Made by a program: the position numbers and the translations under genes. The notes under the pieces were generated by a model. The model made no database searches. It worked only from the letters and a program-made list of their open reading frames with translations, and had not been told where the DNA came from. From Pusillimonas caeni (GTDB lineage: Bacteria; Pseudomonadota; Gammaproteobacteria; Burkholderiales; Burkholderiaceae_B): a stretch of 64,000 nucleotides of DNA. Shown piece after piece: positions 12,096 to 21,111 of the stretch (positions within the stretch are counted from its first letter, which is position 1; every line of letters starts with the position of its first letter). The stretch covers positions 62,001 through 126,000 of the forward strand of contig NZ_PDUW01000001.1 in assembly GCF_003545815.1 (NCBI RefSeq), written 5' to 3'.

Positions 12096-13073
12096 CTACT
12101 TGGACTTGGAGAGCAATTCGCGCAGGCGCGGCCCATCGTCGGGAGCAGCCTTGAGCACCTGGGCCCAGCCGGCCTCGCGCGCCGTGTCGAGCCACTTCTG
12201 GCGCTCTTCGCCCTCGAGCGTATAGACCGTCATGCCGGCGTCGGCCTGCTTCTTGGCTTCTTCTGCGTTGATCTGCTCGTTCTCGGCGTTGGTGGACTCG
12301 ACCCACTCGGCCATCTTGTTCAGGAAGGCGCGCTGCTCGTCCGTGAGGGACTTCCATTTGTCGAGATTGACCAGGATGTTGACGTCCACAGTGTAGAAAC
12401 CCGGATCGACGCGCGCCTTGGTGACCTCTTGCCAGCCCAGGTCGAGCACGCCCTGGATGGGCCAGCCATAGCCGTCGACCACGCCCCGCTCGAGCGCGGT
12501 GTAGACCTCGGAAGGCGGAGTCTGGATGCTGTTGGCCTTGAGCGCTTCGAAGAAGGCTCGGTAGACCGGGGTGACCCGCAAGGTGAAACCGCTGAGATCG
12601 GCTTTTTCGACCGGCTTGTTCGTATACATGTGGAACGGCACCCCGTCGCCGGTACGGGCCAGGTACCAGGCGTTCATCTTTTTGTTGTGCAGTTCGTTGA
12701 TGTATTCCCAGCCGCCGTTCTTGCGCAGTTCCTGGATGGAGTATTCGGTCAGTTTCAGACCGTCGCCGGCGGGCAGCAGATTGGTGTAGAACGCCGCGGT
12801 GACGAAGGCGACGTCGATGACGCCCGAGGCCAGCGAATTGCCCACTTCGAACGGAGGCATGGCCGAAGGCCCGCCCATATAGTTGATCTGCACCAGACCC
12901 TTGCCCTCGGCGTTGACCTTTTCGACAAAGCGGGCAAACGGACGCTCGATAAGCGAACCCTGCTGGAACGAACTGACAGCACGAAGGACAACCTCTTTCG
13001 CGCTGACCGGGGCCGCGGCGAACAAGGTTCCGACAGCCAGGGCCACGCCCGCTATCCTGGTGAGTGTCTTCAT
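12096..13073 (-). CDS. dctP: TRAP transporter substrate-binding protein DctP
   Basis: Periplasmic binding protein of 325 residues. A Sec signal peptide (MKTLTRIAGVALAVGTLFAA, cleavage after about VSA) precedes the DctP fold. The conserved arginine region FTLRVTPVYRAFFEALKAN contains the Arg that usually ligates a substrate carboxylate. The start at 13073 is chosen because AGGAGA lies seven bases upstream and the signal peptide begins there; an earlier in-frame ATG at 13106 lacks both. The ligand is likely an organic acid but is unproven. Confidence 0.9.
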   Translation of the reverse strand: MKTLTRIAGVALAVGTLFAAAPVSAKEVVLRAVSSFQQGSLIERPFARFVEKVNAEGKGLVQINYMGGPSAMPPFEVGNSLASGVIDVAFVTAAFYTNLLPAGDGLKLTEYSIQELRKNGGWEYINELHNKKMNAWYLARTGDGVPFHMYTNKPVEKADLSGFTLRVTPVYRAFFEALKANSIQTPPSEVYTALERGVVDGYGWPIQGVLDLGWQEVTKARVDPGFYTVDVNILVNLDKWKSLTDEQRAFLNKMAEWVESTNAENEQINAEEAKKQADAGMTVYTLEGEERQKWLDTAREAGWAQVLKAAPDDGPRLRELLSKSK

Positions 13074-13414
13074 GGGGGGTCTCCTGTTTATTTGTTTATG
13101 TATCAATCAATTCTGGCACAAAGCAAACGGCGTTGTCACTAGGGCTTGCCCCATGAAGTGGGTTGATGGGCGTCATGGAAAAGCCATCTTGTGTACGTAG
13201 GCTGGCGGCAAAAAACGCACCATCGCCTTTGCGGGGCCTGCGAAAATGCCCCAGTGGCACTTCCCATGTCCGTGCTTGAAAACGTCAAAAAACCCATCTT
13301 GACGGATGAAGTTGCTGTTACATTGCAATAGCTTTCAATAAGTACAAGGTGAGTACAAGGCAAATATGATGAAGCTCGATCTTCATGATCGCTGAATTCT
13401 TGTGACGGGTGGAA
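13074..13414. other. Left edge of the defence island; no intact gene recognised
   Basis: About 340 bp between dctP and the last recognisable codon of the reverse transcriptase pseudogene. The dctP leader and ribosome site occupy 13074-13090. An open frame continues from the pseudogene to a stop at 13139, but its sequence (about 90 residues after a His/Cys-rich join) resembles nothing I know and looks like read-through of broken DNA. A small hairpin GGGGC-N10-GCCCC lies near 13234-13253. No integrase or tRNA attachment site is visible. Confidence 0.4.
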
Positions 13415-15128
13415 ACAGTGGGTTTGGGCGCGCCATGTGCCTGGCTTTCTCGACGTGTAGAGCGCGCGTCGTGTTTGAAAGCCTTTGACGGATAATGGCC
13501 ACGCCAGAAAGACATTCAGGTCGATGGCAGGATGACAGTTGGCCATATAGGTTTGCCACGCCTGCTTGCCCGCTTTGGATAAGCGGGGTGGGAATGCGGC
13601 TGTGATGCTTTCTCGGATGCTGGTAAAGAGCTGCCCTTTCCAGCGCCCCAGCATCTCCGCAGCGTTCGGCCTATCCTCCCTTTCGGGCCACGCTTTGACA
13701 ACGATGTCGCATTGCTCCTGTACCTGCTGGCAGAGTCTCTGTAGCGCTTCGATGATCCGGCGTAGATCTGCAAAGTCTTCACATGCCGTGGCGAGGCGAA
13801 TGACTCAGGGCAGATAGACAGCCAGGTCGAAAAACTGCGGTAACACGAGCACGTGCTGGGTGAAGGCACGGAAGAACGCACGACGATGTGCTGTCCAGGC
13901 TTCGGGCAACAGATCGCGTTCATAGGCTTCGAAGTCGCGCAGTTTGATGGCGAAGCCAGCTCGACGCATGGTCAACGCATCCGCCTTGCGCAGGTTGTCG
14001 GCGGCCTCTCCGTCTCGCCTACCAGGATGAATACTTTGTTCTTGCCATTGGCGAAATGCACCTGGCTCTTCCCTTCACCTTCGCTGAGGTACGTCGGCTT
14101 GTAGCCAATCTGTTTTTGCCTTGATCCACCCAGCCTAACGTCTCCTGCGACCGTTCAAACAGCCATTCCCACAGCACCGCCGTCGAGGCAAAGTTCGCGC
14201 CGTTTTCCATGACCAGCAAGATGTCATCGACGTAGCGCCCGTAATAGAGGGGTGCAACCTGTTGCTCTATACAGCGATCCAGCTCAACCAGCGCCATGTT
14301 GGCAACGATGGCCGATGCTGGCAGCCCCACGGGTAACCCCTTCTTCAGCGGTGTTGCCGCTGCCCACGCCTGCAGGGCACGAATGAACAAACGATGGAGC
14401 TTGACTTGGAATTGCGTTAGCTCAAGTTTCAGTACATCGGTGACAAAATCCGGATTAAGCATGAAGCCGGGATTCAGTTCGTGATAAGAAGGAACTGACA
14501 TCCGCCGTTAATGCCACGATCTTTTTGTCGGCATCCAGCGCGGTACGCATGGCAGTAATGCCCTTGTCACGCCAGTCGCGGAAGGGCTTCAGATAAGGCT
14601 GGAACGAACCAAGCGACAGCTTATTGATGCCTTTGCCGTCTTGAGTACGGCGCAAGCGGTTGCCATATGCGCACTCGCTCAACTTAGCATCGAACAAATG
14701 CCCGACTTCCAGCATCCATAAGGTGGAGAGCACATGAAAGTCCAGGCTGCATCGGGCCATTATTCGGAATTCGGCTTTGGGCTTTGGGCTTTGGGCTTTT
14801 CTGGCATCTCCTTCTCCGCCAAGGCTCTCAGCGCATGTTCCCACTCATCAGTGGGTGAGGAGAAAATCAGTCCATTGTTATTTTCTTTCTTGTGCTTCGC
14901 CCAGCAGTCCATCTCGACAGACTTGGTGGCCAGTGTCCAAGTCCCGATTAATTTCGATGATGTCACCCAGATTTCATCCTCGCCATTGATCTTTTCCTGC
15001 AACAAGGAAAGGTTGGAATGCAAATTTTCTTCATAGCTTGCAATTGCATCCAGATAGGCATGGGATGAATAGTAGAGATCAACTTTCGCTTTTCGATAGG
15101 CGAGGCCCAGATATTGCAGGTTGGTCAT
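13415..15128 (-). pseudogene. Defence-associated reverse transcriptase (DRT/UG type), multiply disrupted
   Basis: Joining three frames gives a coherent reverse transcriptase: an N-terminal domain starting MTNLQYLGLAYRKAKVDLYY, then ALTADVSSF/YHELNP (motif A), GLPVGLPASAIVANMAL (motif B), the catalytic YGRYVDDILLV (motif C, near 14240), IGYKPTYLS (motif D region) and a helical C-terminal part containing FFRAFTQHVLVLPQFFDLAVYLP. Lesions are a 7-bp repeat expansion at 14774-14799, a one-base shift near 14486-14490, a shift in a T5 run at 14112-14116, a shift near 14005-14018 and an in-frame TGA at 13805-13807. Thus it is dead as read. The domain style resembles long DRT enzymes (DRT class 1 carries a C-terminal nitrilase); no nitrilase is seen, so the 3' end is probably lost too. 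Class assignment is tentative. Confidence 0.75.
14774..14799. repeat. Tandem 7-bp repeat (GCTTTGG x3 plus a partial unit) inside the RT gene
   Basis: Three exact GCTTTGG units at 14774-14794 followed by GCTTT. On the coding (minus) strand the unit is CCAAAGC. With one unit or four units the N-terminal frame (ending EMPEK) joins the downstream frame (EFRIMARCSLDF); with the present three it does not. Seven is not a multiple of three, so unit gain or loss toggles the frame. Confidence 0.75.
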
Positions 15129-15140
15129 GTGGTCACCTCG

Positions 15141-16097
15141 TTACTGGCTTGAGTCTTCTTCTTCGGGCACATCCCAGTCCTTCGAGCGCGCCTCGCCAGT
15201 CTGGTAAAACTGCTTGACCAATTTGACATAGTTCAGGAAATCTCGATTCTCCGTGGCCAACCGGTTAGCCATGTCCCAATCAATTTCATCGCGTTCACGC
15301 GCGGGAATCAGCACTTGGCTGTCAGCGGGGTTGTCCACATCCAACTTGATGAAACCAATACCATGCGCCGCGAATAGCATCCGTAACTCTTTCAGTGTGT
15401 CCTGCCCACTGATTTCCGCCGCGACCAAGTAGCCGAAGTTACCCCACGACGAGTTCGATACCGCTTGGAAAAAGCACTCACGCACATTCGAGCGATTGAT
15501 CAGCAGCTTGACCTCAAACGACCAAAGTTTGGTGCGCTTGTCGGAATACTGCTTCACGCAGTCCCGCACCTCCCGGTGCCAGTCCACACCTAAGTCTTCC
15601 ATGCCGACCATGTCCGGGTACAGCCATCGATTTCCATTCGGCCCTCGCTTGTTCGATGAGCGCTTCTCGTCGATGCGTTTGGAAAAGATGCCGAACTCTT
15701 CCCAGACATACTGTGAAAGCAGTGGGTACAGTGCGTGTTCATCGAGCACCGAAGTACCGGCACCTGCTGCTGCCAAAGTCCCCTCACCCTCGGCGGCGGC
15801 CACCTCGGCACTGTCCGACTTCTCCGAGTAGTAGTACTTACGCGGTCGTCCTTCCGTAGTTTTCAGAGCTGGATGCTTCGTTTGCATACGGGGGCGTTGC
15901 GAGCTAATTTCCGCGACAAGCTGCTGCACCAAATTCGCATCCGACTTGATGTAGTCACCTCGGCTATTAGCCCGTTTTTCCTGGCACTCCGCGGGGTAAG
16001 TGGCGAACACCCACTCGGCGATCTGCCTGGCAGTGAATTTTTCCTCGGGCCGCGCCTGTAAATAGCCCACTACCGCTTTCGAGAGATTCAGCGCCAC
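15141..16097 (-). CDS. HrgA/COG2958-like protein, putative PD-(D/E)xK nuclease with N-terminal winged helix
   Basis: A 318-residue protein of a type often found beside restriction-modification genes (Helicobacter HrgA-like; family recognised from memory). Residues 1-90 look like a winged-helix/HARE-type DNA-binding domain (FTARQIAEWVFATYP...GRPRKYYY). After an Ala/Glu linker, the C-terminal half shows the PD-(D/E)xK pattern: P161-D162, then E195-V-K197 in WSFEVKLL, then Gln211 in the following helix. This fits an endonuclease fold. It starts 105 bp after hsdS and ends 12 bp before the RT pseudogene, so it belongs to the same minus-strand operon. Whether it acts with the type I system or with the RT is unknown. 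Confidence 0.7.
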   Translation of the reverse strand: MALNLSKAVVGYLQARPEEKFTARQIAEWVFATYPAECQEKRANSRGDYIKSDANLVQQLVAEISSQRPRMQTKHPALKTTEGRPRKYYYSEKSDSAEVAAAEGEGTLAAAGAGTSVLDEHALYPLLSQYVWEEFGIFSKRIDEKRSSNKRGPNGNRWLYPDMVGMEDLGVDWHREVRDCVKQYSDKRTKLWSFEVKLLINRSNVRECFFQAVSNSSWGNFGYLVAAEISGQDTLKELRMLFAAHGIGFIKLDVDNPADSQVLIPARERDEIDWDMANRLATENRDFLNYVKLVKQFYQTGEARSKDWDVPEEEDSSQ

Positions 16098-16202
16098 GTT
16101 ATTTCTCCATTATTCACCGCCATGATCTCACCGCTGAAGATTCACATTGACATGCACGACATGGATCTTTTCCCAACCTTCGGCACGATTAAAAAGTCGT
16201 CA

Positions 16203-18581
16203 CTAGTCGATATCTAATCTTGATTGCTGCATGGTCCTTGGTAGCAGTCCTTGAGGAATGATGTTCTCCCTGCCCAGCCAATCAAGCCATCGGCCAAGTT
16301 CGGCTGGGGTGAAGCGTGCTTTGCTTTCGTGCCAGTTCTCGCGAACATCGGAGATGATCTGTGCATCCGTCGGTTGAACACCATCGATCAGAAAATCGTT
16401 CCAGACCGCGAAAAGTGTGGTTATGATCTCGACTTCTTCGGTCTTCTTGTCTGCCAAAGCGTAGATCAGGCGGTCAAATTTAGTCTTCTGGCCGGGCGAC
16501 ATCAGTGCTTCGGCTTTCGCTGCTGGCTCCGACAACGCAGACAAGCAGCGGTATTCCGTCTTTTTCCTGCCGTTGGCCAAGGTCTTTTCATTGACCTCGA
16601 ACCAGCGCTTGTCTTGACCTTGCCGCTCAAAATCATAAATCCAAGGATCCAGTGGCCCGGCAGCTTTACGTTCGGGTTTCAGATTCAGTTCCAAGCCGAC
16701 GTGTGCTTGCGCCAGATACATCACCTTGGCGGCGGCGGTTCGACCGAAGTACTGGGCGTTGGCGAGTTTGCTGAACGCATAGCAGCCGATGTTGGCACGG
16801 TAGGCGGCGAGGTCAATAACTTGGGCTCTTGTATGCGATGCTCGCTGGGGGCCTTCCGCTGCGTTGCCTTGCGATTGCGCACGAATCAGATTGCTCAGCA
16901 ATTCGGTTTGTTTGTCAGTGGTCGCGTCGATCTGCTGTTCTAGAGAGTCGCATAGGGCCATCAGCTCGTTAATTTTTTTGACGATGCGATGCTGTTCCTC
17001 TAATGGAGGTATCGGAATCGGAAGGCTACTCAATGTTTTTTGATTTATTTTCGGCATTGTTCCGGATGTGCCGGACGCTCGATCACGAAGAAAATCACGA
17101 CTCGGTGTGGCACTCATCACAAAATAAACATAATCCTTGTTGAGCTCGGTAGAAATACGCAACTTCATCATTAGGTCTGGATAAATGTACGTATTTCGCT
17201 GTCCGCGATAAATAGCCGGAACGCCGACATATTGAAGCGTGTTTCCACGCTGCACGAGGATATCCCCCTCCTGCAACCAAAGCTCCGAGTCAACGGGGAT
17301 TTCTTCCGCAATAAATTTGAAGCACTCATCCCTGAAGGTGCCAGACGTTGTTGCACTCAATGTTAATGATTTAACGTTAGTTTCGTAATCAACAGCTCTG
17401 GGTGAGTACCCATTGGTAGGGCCGAAGATCAAAATCTCACCCAAGGGCAATATGGACCAATGCTCTGGAATGAAATAGCCAAGCCTGTTTGGTTCAATTC
17501 GTTTTAAGGTTGTACCGCGAACTTTTAGATGCAGCCGCTCAGACTTAATCTTCTTCAAAAGTTCGCTTACGGCGCTGTCATCTTTGCTGCATTTAGTAAG
17601 CTTTCCTATCACTGCTAGTTGCAGGACAGCTTTGCGCAGGTCCGTGACGTTTTCTTTGACGGAGTAGAGCTCGCCGAAATGTTCGGCGAGGAAGGCTTGA
17701 ACGCGCTGGTACTGGTCGGGTTCGGCGATATTCAGCAGTTGCTTGACAGCTGCGGCATGAACGGTCAGACGTGCTCCCTGCTGTGCAGTACGCAGTTTTT
17801 CCAGCTCATCGCAACGAGCCATCAGTTCGTTAATTTTGGAGACAACGCGGTGTTGCTCTTCAAGTGGCGGGAGCGGGATGGGTATCTCGACAAACTTGGC
17901 AATGGAAACGCCGCCAATGATTCCTGTCATCGCGGCTATAAATGATGCACGGAAAATAGGAGACAGATAAACGTGGAGGATGAATCGTGACGGGATCCGT
18001 CCATACAGTTCATTGGCAAAGAGCTTGTTGCCAAAGCAGATATCGCGATCGGTCAGACCACACTTTTTCCCGGCACTGCCACCTTCCGCGCAAATCAACA
18101 CGGCGCCTTCGTGGGCTACCCTGAACTTTTCCTCATCCAGAGGAATGTAAATTCCATTGTTATAGTCCAGGGCCTCGAAGCCGTAACCGACATCCTTGGT
18201 TGCTATGTAAGGCAATCCCTCGACACCGACATATTTTGATTCTTTTTCTCCAGCGTTAATGCTATTGCCGTTGAAAATATTGCCAATAGCGCCGATTCGA
18301 GTCCACTCCCATCCCTGCGGTAGCGAATAAAGCTTTTCTTTTTCCATCACCGGTGGCAGGGGCTTGGGTTTCTTGATCTTGCCTTCCTTCACCAGCCGCT
18401 GTTTCTCAACCTCAATTTCTTTCAGCAGCTTGCTGGCGGGCTGGTCATTCGGATTTTGCGGCACCAGCTTGCCCTGCATGGCCAGCGTCAAGATCAGCTC
18501 GCGCAGTTTCTTGATGCCATCAGGTGCGGCAAAAGCGGAGTCGAAATGCTTTTCCAGCATTTCGGTGAAGTGCTTATTCAT
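16203..18581 (-). CDS. hsdS: Type I restriction-modification specificity subunit HsdS, with C-terminal extension
   Basis: HsdS recognises the bipartite DNA target and holds the HsdM and HsdR subunits. The N-terminus is the expected coil (MNKHFTEMLEKHFDSAF...). TRD1 covers about residues 85-235, a conserved helical region begins at LEEQHRVVSKINELMARCDELEKL (240-262), TRD2 covers about 370-520, and a second helical repeat (LEEQHRIVKKINELMALCDSLEQQ) lies near 527. Residues about 573-792 form an extra domain, so the 792-residue protein is much longer than the usual 400-600. It overlaps the DUF1016 gene by 8 bp. Codons are clearly more AT-rich than in flanking core genes. Confidence 0.9.
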   Translation of the reverse strand: MNKHFTEMLEKHFDSAFAAPDGIKKLRELILTLAMQGKLVPQNPNDQPASKLLKEIEVEKQRLVKEGKIKKPKPLPPVMEKEKLYSLPQGWEWTRIGAIGNIFNGNSINAGEKESKYVGVEGLPYIATKDVGYGFEALDYNNGIYIPLDEEKFRVAHEGAVLICAEGGSAGKKCGLTDRDICFGNKLFANELYGRIPSRFILHVYLSPIFRASFIAAMTGIIGGVSIAKFVEIPIPLPPLEEQHRVVSKINELMARCDELEKLRTAQQGARLTVHAAAVKQLLNIAEPDQYQRVQAFLAEHFGELYSVKENVTDLRKAVLQLAVIGKLTKCSKDDSAVSELLKKIKSERLHLKVRGTTLKRIEPNRLGYFIPEHWSILPLGEILIFGPTNGYSPRAVDYETNVKSLTLSATTSGTFRDECFKFIAEEIPVDSELWLQEGDILVQRGNTLQYVGVPAIYRGQRNTYIYPDLMMKLRISTELNKDYVYFVMSATPSRDFLRDRASGTSGTMPKINQKTLSSLPIPIPPLEEQHRIVKKINELMALCDSLEQQIDATTDKQTELLSNLIRAQSQGNAAEGPQRASHTRAQVIDLAAYRANIGCYAFSKLANAQYFGRTAAAKVMYLAQAHVGLELNLKPERKAAGPLDPWIYDFERQGQDKRWFEVNEKTLANGRKKTEYRCLSALSEPAAKAEALMSPGQKTKFDRLIYALADKKTEEVEIITTLFAVWNDFLIDGVQPTDAQIISDVRENWHESKARFTPAELGRWLDWLGRENIIPQGLLPRTMQQSRLDID
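16958..17010. repeat. Direct repeat copy 2 of the hsdS conserved helical region
   Basis: This DNA encodes the second LEEQHRxVxKINELMAxCDxLE helix of HsdS. It is similar to the stretch at about 17818-17880 encoding the first. The repeats bracket TRD2 and are the classical sites where specificity domains are exchanged. Confidence 0.6.
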
Positions 18582-19614
18582 GCTCGCCCCCCAGTTCGCG
18601 CTCGATCTGTTCGATGCTGGGCAGGCTGGTTTGTAGCTCTTCAGGCAGGGATTCGATCAATTGGTATTCCGCCACACCGATGGGCTGGGTTTTGTCGCGC
18701 AATGCGTATTCGGCCACCACGGTGTTCTTGCTCTTGCACAGCAACAGGCCGATGGTGGGGTTGTCCTGTTCGGCCTTGACCTGCATATCGACGGCGGTGA
18801 GGTAGAAGCTCAACTGGCCGAGGTGTTCTGGTTTGAACTTCTCGGCTTTCAGCTCGATGACCACGTAGCAGCGCAGCTTGAGGTGGTAGAACAACAGGTC
18901 GATATAGAAGTCGTCCCCCCCCACTTCCAGATGGATCTGGCGGCCGACGAAGGCGAAGCCCGCACCCAGCTCCAACAGGAACTGGGTGATGTGCTTGACC
19001 AGCGCTGACTCGATTTCCCGCTCGTTGGCTTCCTGGCCAATATCCAGGAAGTCGAACAGGTAGGGATCCTTGAGGGATTGCCGGGCCAGATCGGTTCCCG
19101 GCGCTGGAAGACGGTCAGCGAAGTTGGTGATTGCCTGGCCTTCCCGCTCCAGCAGGCGGGATTCGATATGGATTTCCAGTGTGGCGCGTGACCAGCCGTG
19201 TTCCACGGCGCGCTGGGCGTAGGCCAGGCGTTGTTCTGGCTGCTTCAGCTTGGCCAGCAGCACCAGGTTGTGGCCCCAGGGCAATTGTCCAACAGCCTGT
19301 TGGACAATTGCCGCGTCCGGCCAGGCGTCGGCAAAGGAGCGCATGTACATCAGGTTGGCGCGGGAAAAGCCCTTCATCTCGGGAAAGGCGGTCCTGAGGT
19401 CGTGCGCCAGCCGCTCGATGACCTTGGCCCCCCAGCCCTGCTCGGCCTGCCGTTGCAGGATGTCACGGCCGATCTGCCAGTAGAGCAGCACCAGTTCGCG
19501 GTTGACGGCCAGCGCGGCCCGCTGCTGGGCACTGTGGATGCGGTTCTTCAGCGCGCCCAACCAGTTGGCGTAACCTTCCGGCGCTGGGATGAGGGACACG
19601 GGCTTGTCGCTCAT
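18574..19614 (-). CDS. DUF1016/YhcG-family putative PD-(D/E)xK nuclease within the hsd operon
   Basis: A 346-residue protein of the YhcG family. The N-terminal DUF1016 domain (about 15-165) includes LLYWQIGRDILQRQAEQGWGAKVI and QLPWGHNLVLL. The C-terminal nuclease-like domain carries DFYIDLLFYH, the E-x-K in YVVIELKAEKF and the Q of LGQLSFYL, matching PD-(D/E)xK spacing. It is translationally coupled on both sides: ATGA overlap with hsdM (19611-19614) and 8-bp overlap with hsdS. Its insertion between hsdM and hsdS suggests it works with the type I complex, though YhcG proteins also occur elsewhere. A 33-bp palindrome sits inside the gene. Confidence 0.85.
   Translation of the reverse strand: MSDKPVSLIPAPEGYANWLGALKNRIHSAQQRAALAVNRELVLLYWQIGRDILQRQAEQGWGAKVIERLAHDLRTAFPEMKGFSRANLMYMRSFADAWPDAAIVQQAVGQLPWGHNLVLLAKLKQPEQRLAYAQRAVEHGWSRATLEIHIESRLLEREGQAITNFADRLPAPGTDLARQSLKDPYLFDFLDIGQEANEREIESALVKHITQFLLELGAGFAFVGRQIHLEVGGDDFYIDLLFYHLKLRCYVVIELKAEKFKPEHLGQLSFYLTAVDMQVKAEQDNPTIGLLLCKSKNTVVAEYALRDKTQPIGVAEYQLIESLPEELQTSLPSIEQIERELGGEHE
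19280..19312. repeat. 33-bp near-perfect palindrome inside the DUF1016 coding sequence
   Basis: Two exact 16-base arms, GGCAATTGTCCAACAG (19280-19295) and its reverse complement (19297-19312), separated by one base. It encodes AAIVQQAVGQLPW on the minus strand. In mRNA it would form a very stable hairpin with almost no loop. Confidence 0.85.
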
Positions 19615-21086
19615 TCTGTCTCCCCGCTGGTGGTCTTGAGCGCGGCCAGCAGTTCGGTTCTCAGCGCTTGCTGGGCGGCCAGCAACTGGCGGGTGATGCC
19701 CTGGTATTCGGCCATCAGTTCGTCCGGATCACCCAGTTCGACAGCCACCTCGTGCGGGTTCTTGCAGTCCAGGTCGTAGTTGCGCGCAGCCAGATCCTTG
19801 GCAGAGATCTTCCAGGCATGCTCGGTAGTCTTGCGTCCCTTACGCTGCGGGCCGCCCCACCAGGTTTTCTCGAGATCGAATTCCTCAATGGTCAGCGGCT
19901 TGGAACGGGAATAGCTCTTGTAGCCTTCCGGGTAGGGGTGCTCGAAGAACCATACGTCCTTGGTGGGGCCGCCCCTCTCGAAGAACAGGATGTTGGTGGC
20001 GATGCTGGTATAGGGGGCGAACACGCCTTTGGGCAAACGCACGATGGTGTGCAGGTTGAACTCTTCCAGCAATTCGCGCTTGAGCGTAGTTTTCACCCCC
20101 TCACCGAACAGGAAACCATCCGGCAGCACCACGGCGGCACGGCCCGTGTCGCGTTTGAGCAGGTGCATGATCAACGCCATGAACAGGTCGGCAGTCTCGC
20201 GAGTTCGATATTTGGCGAGGAAGTTCTTTTCGATGCCATCCTCTTCCATACCACCGAACGGCGGATTGGTGATGATGATGTCTACCCGTTCACGAGGGCT
20301 GTAGTCCTGAAGGGGGCGTGCCAGCGTGTTTCGATGATCAATCTTGGGTATACCAATGTCATGCAGCATCATGTTGGTCGTGGCCAGCATATGCGGCAGG
20401 GGCTTCTTCTCAACACCACGAATGTGTTCAGCCAAAAGCTTGCGGTCGTCGGTGGTCGCTTCTTGCTTTTTTACATGCTCAACAGCGCAAATCAGGAAGC
20501 CAGCCGTACCACAAGCCGGGTCGAGAATGCTCTCGCCGAGTTTCGGGTCGAGGATATCGACCATGAACTGCGTGACCGCGCGTGGCGTGTAGTACTCGCC
20601 CGCGTTGCCGGCCGACTGCAGGTCGGCGAGGATTTTCTCGTAGATGTCGTTGAACAGGTGCCGGTCGCTGGACGAGTTGAAATCCACGTCCTCTTCAATG
20701 GTGTTGATCACCTGGCGCAGTAGCGTGCCCGACTTCATGTAGTTGTAGGCATCCTCGAACACCGAGCCGATCACCCGGCCTTGTGCGGACACGCCGGCCT
20801 TGGTGGCAAGCTGTTTCAAGGAAGGAAAGAGGTCGTTGTTGACGAAGTCGATCAGCTCTTCGCCAGTCATGCCTTCCGGATCCTTGGCCCAGTTGCTCCA
20901 GCGAAAGCGGCTTTGCAGCGGCGAACGGTAGCTGGACTGGGTCAGTTCCCACTCCTGTTCTTTGTCGTCAAAAATCTTCAGGAACAACAGCCAGCAAATC
21001 TGGCTGATGCGCTGGGCGTCGCCATCGACGCCGACATCCTTGCGCATGATGTCCTGGATAGCTTTGATGAGAGTTGCAAGTGACAT
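19611..21086 (-). CDS. hsdM: Type I restriction-modification DNA methyltransferase HsdM
   Basis: N6-adenine methyltransferase of the type I complex. The 491-residue product has the HsdM N-terminal helical domain (about 1-140), the SAM loop DPACGTAGF at residues 189-197 and the catalytic NPPF at 274-277, typical of gamma-type N6 methylases. The N-terminus (MSLATLIKAIQDIMRKDVGVDGDAQRISQICW) is that of the EcoEI-related family, matching the HsdR type. It begins 25 bp after the hsdR stop and ends within the start of the DUF1016 gene. Confidence 0.95.
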   Translation of the reverse strand: MSLATLIKAIQDIMRKDVGVDGDAQRISQICWLLFLKIFDDKEQEWELTQSSYRSPLQSRFRWSNWAKDPEGMTGEELIDFVNNDLFPSLKQLATKAGVSAQGRVIGSVFEDAYNYMKSGTLLRQVINTIEEDVDFNSSSDRHLFNDIYEKILADLQSAGNAGEYYTPRAVTQFMVDILDPKLGESILDPACGTAGFLICAVEHVKKQEATTDDRKLLAEHIRGVEKKPLPHMLATTNMMLHDIGIPKIDHRNTLARPLQDYSPRERVDIIITNPPFGGMEEDGIEKNFLAKYRTRETADLFMALIMHLLKRDTGRAAVVLPDGFLFGEGVKTTLKRELLEEFNLHTIVRLPKGVFAPYTSIATNILFFERGGPTKDVWFFEHPYPEGYKSYSRSKPLTIEEFDLEKTWWGGPQRKGRKTTEHAWKISAKDLAARNYDLDCKNPHEVAVELGDPDELMAEYQGITRQLLAAQQALRTELLAALKTTSGETE

Positions 21087-21111
21087 GAATACTTCCTGGG
21101 TCTAGTTCTGG

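Noticed and set aside
11562-13142. A 526-codon plus-strand open frame opposite dctQ and dctP
   Set aside because: Antisense shadow; the minus strand carries DctQ helices and a DctP signal peptide with good ribosome sites.
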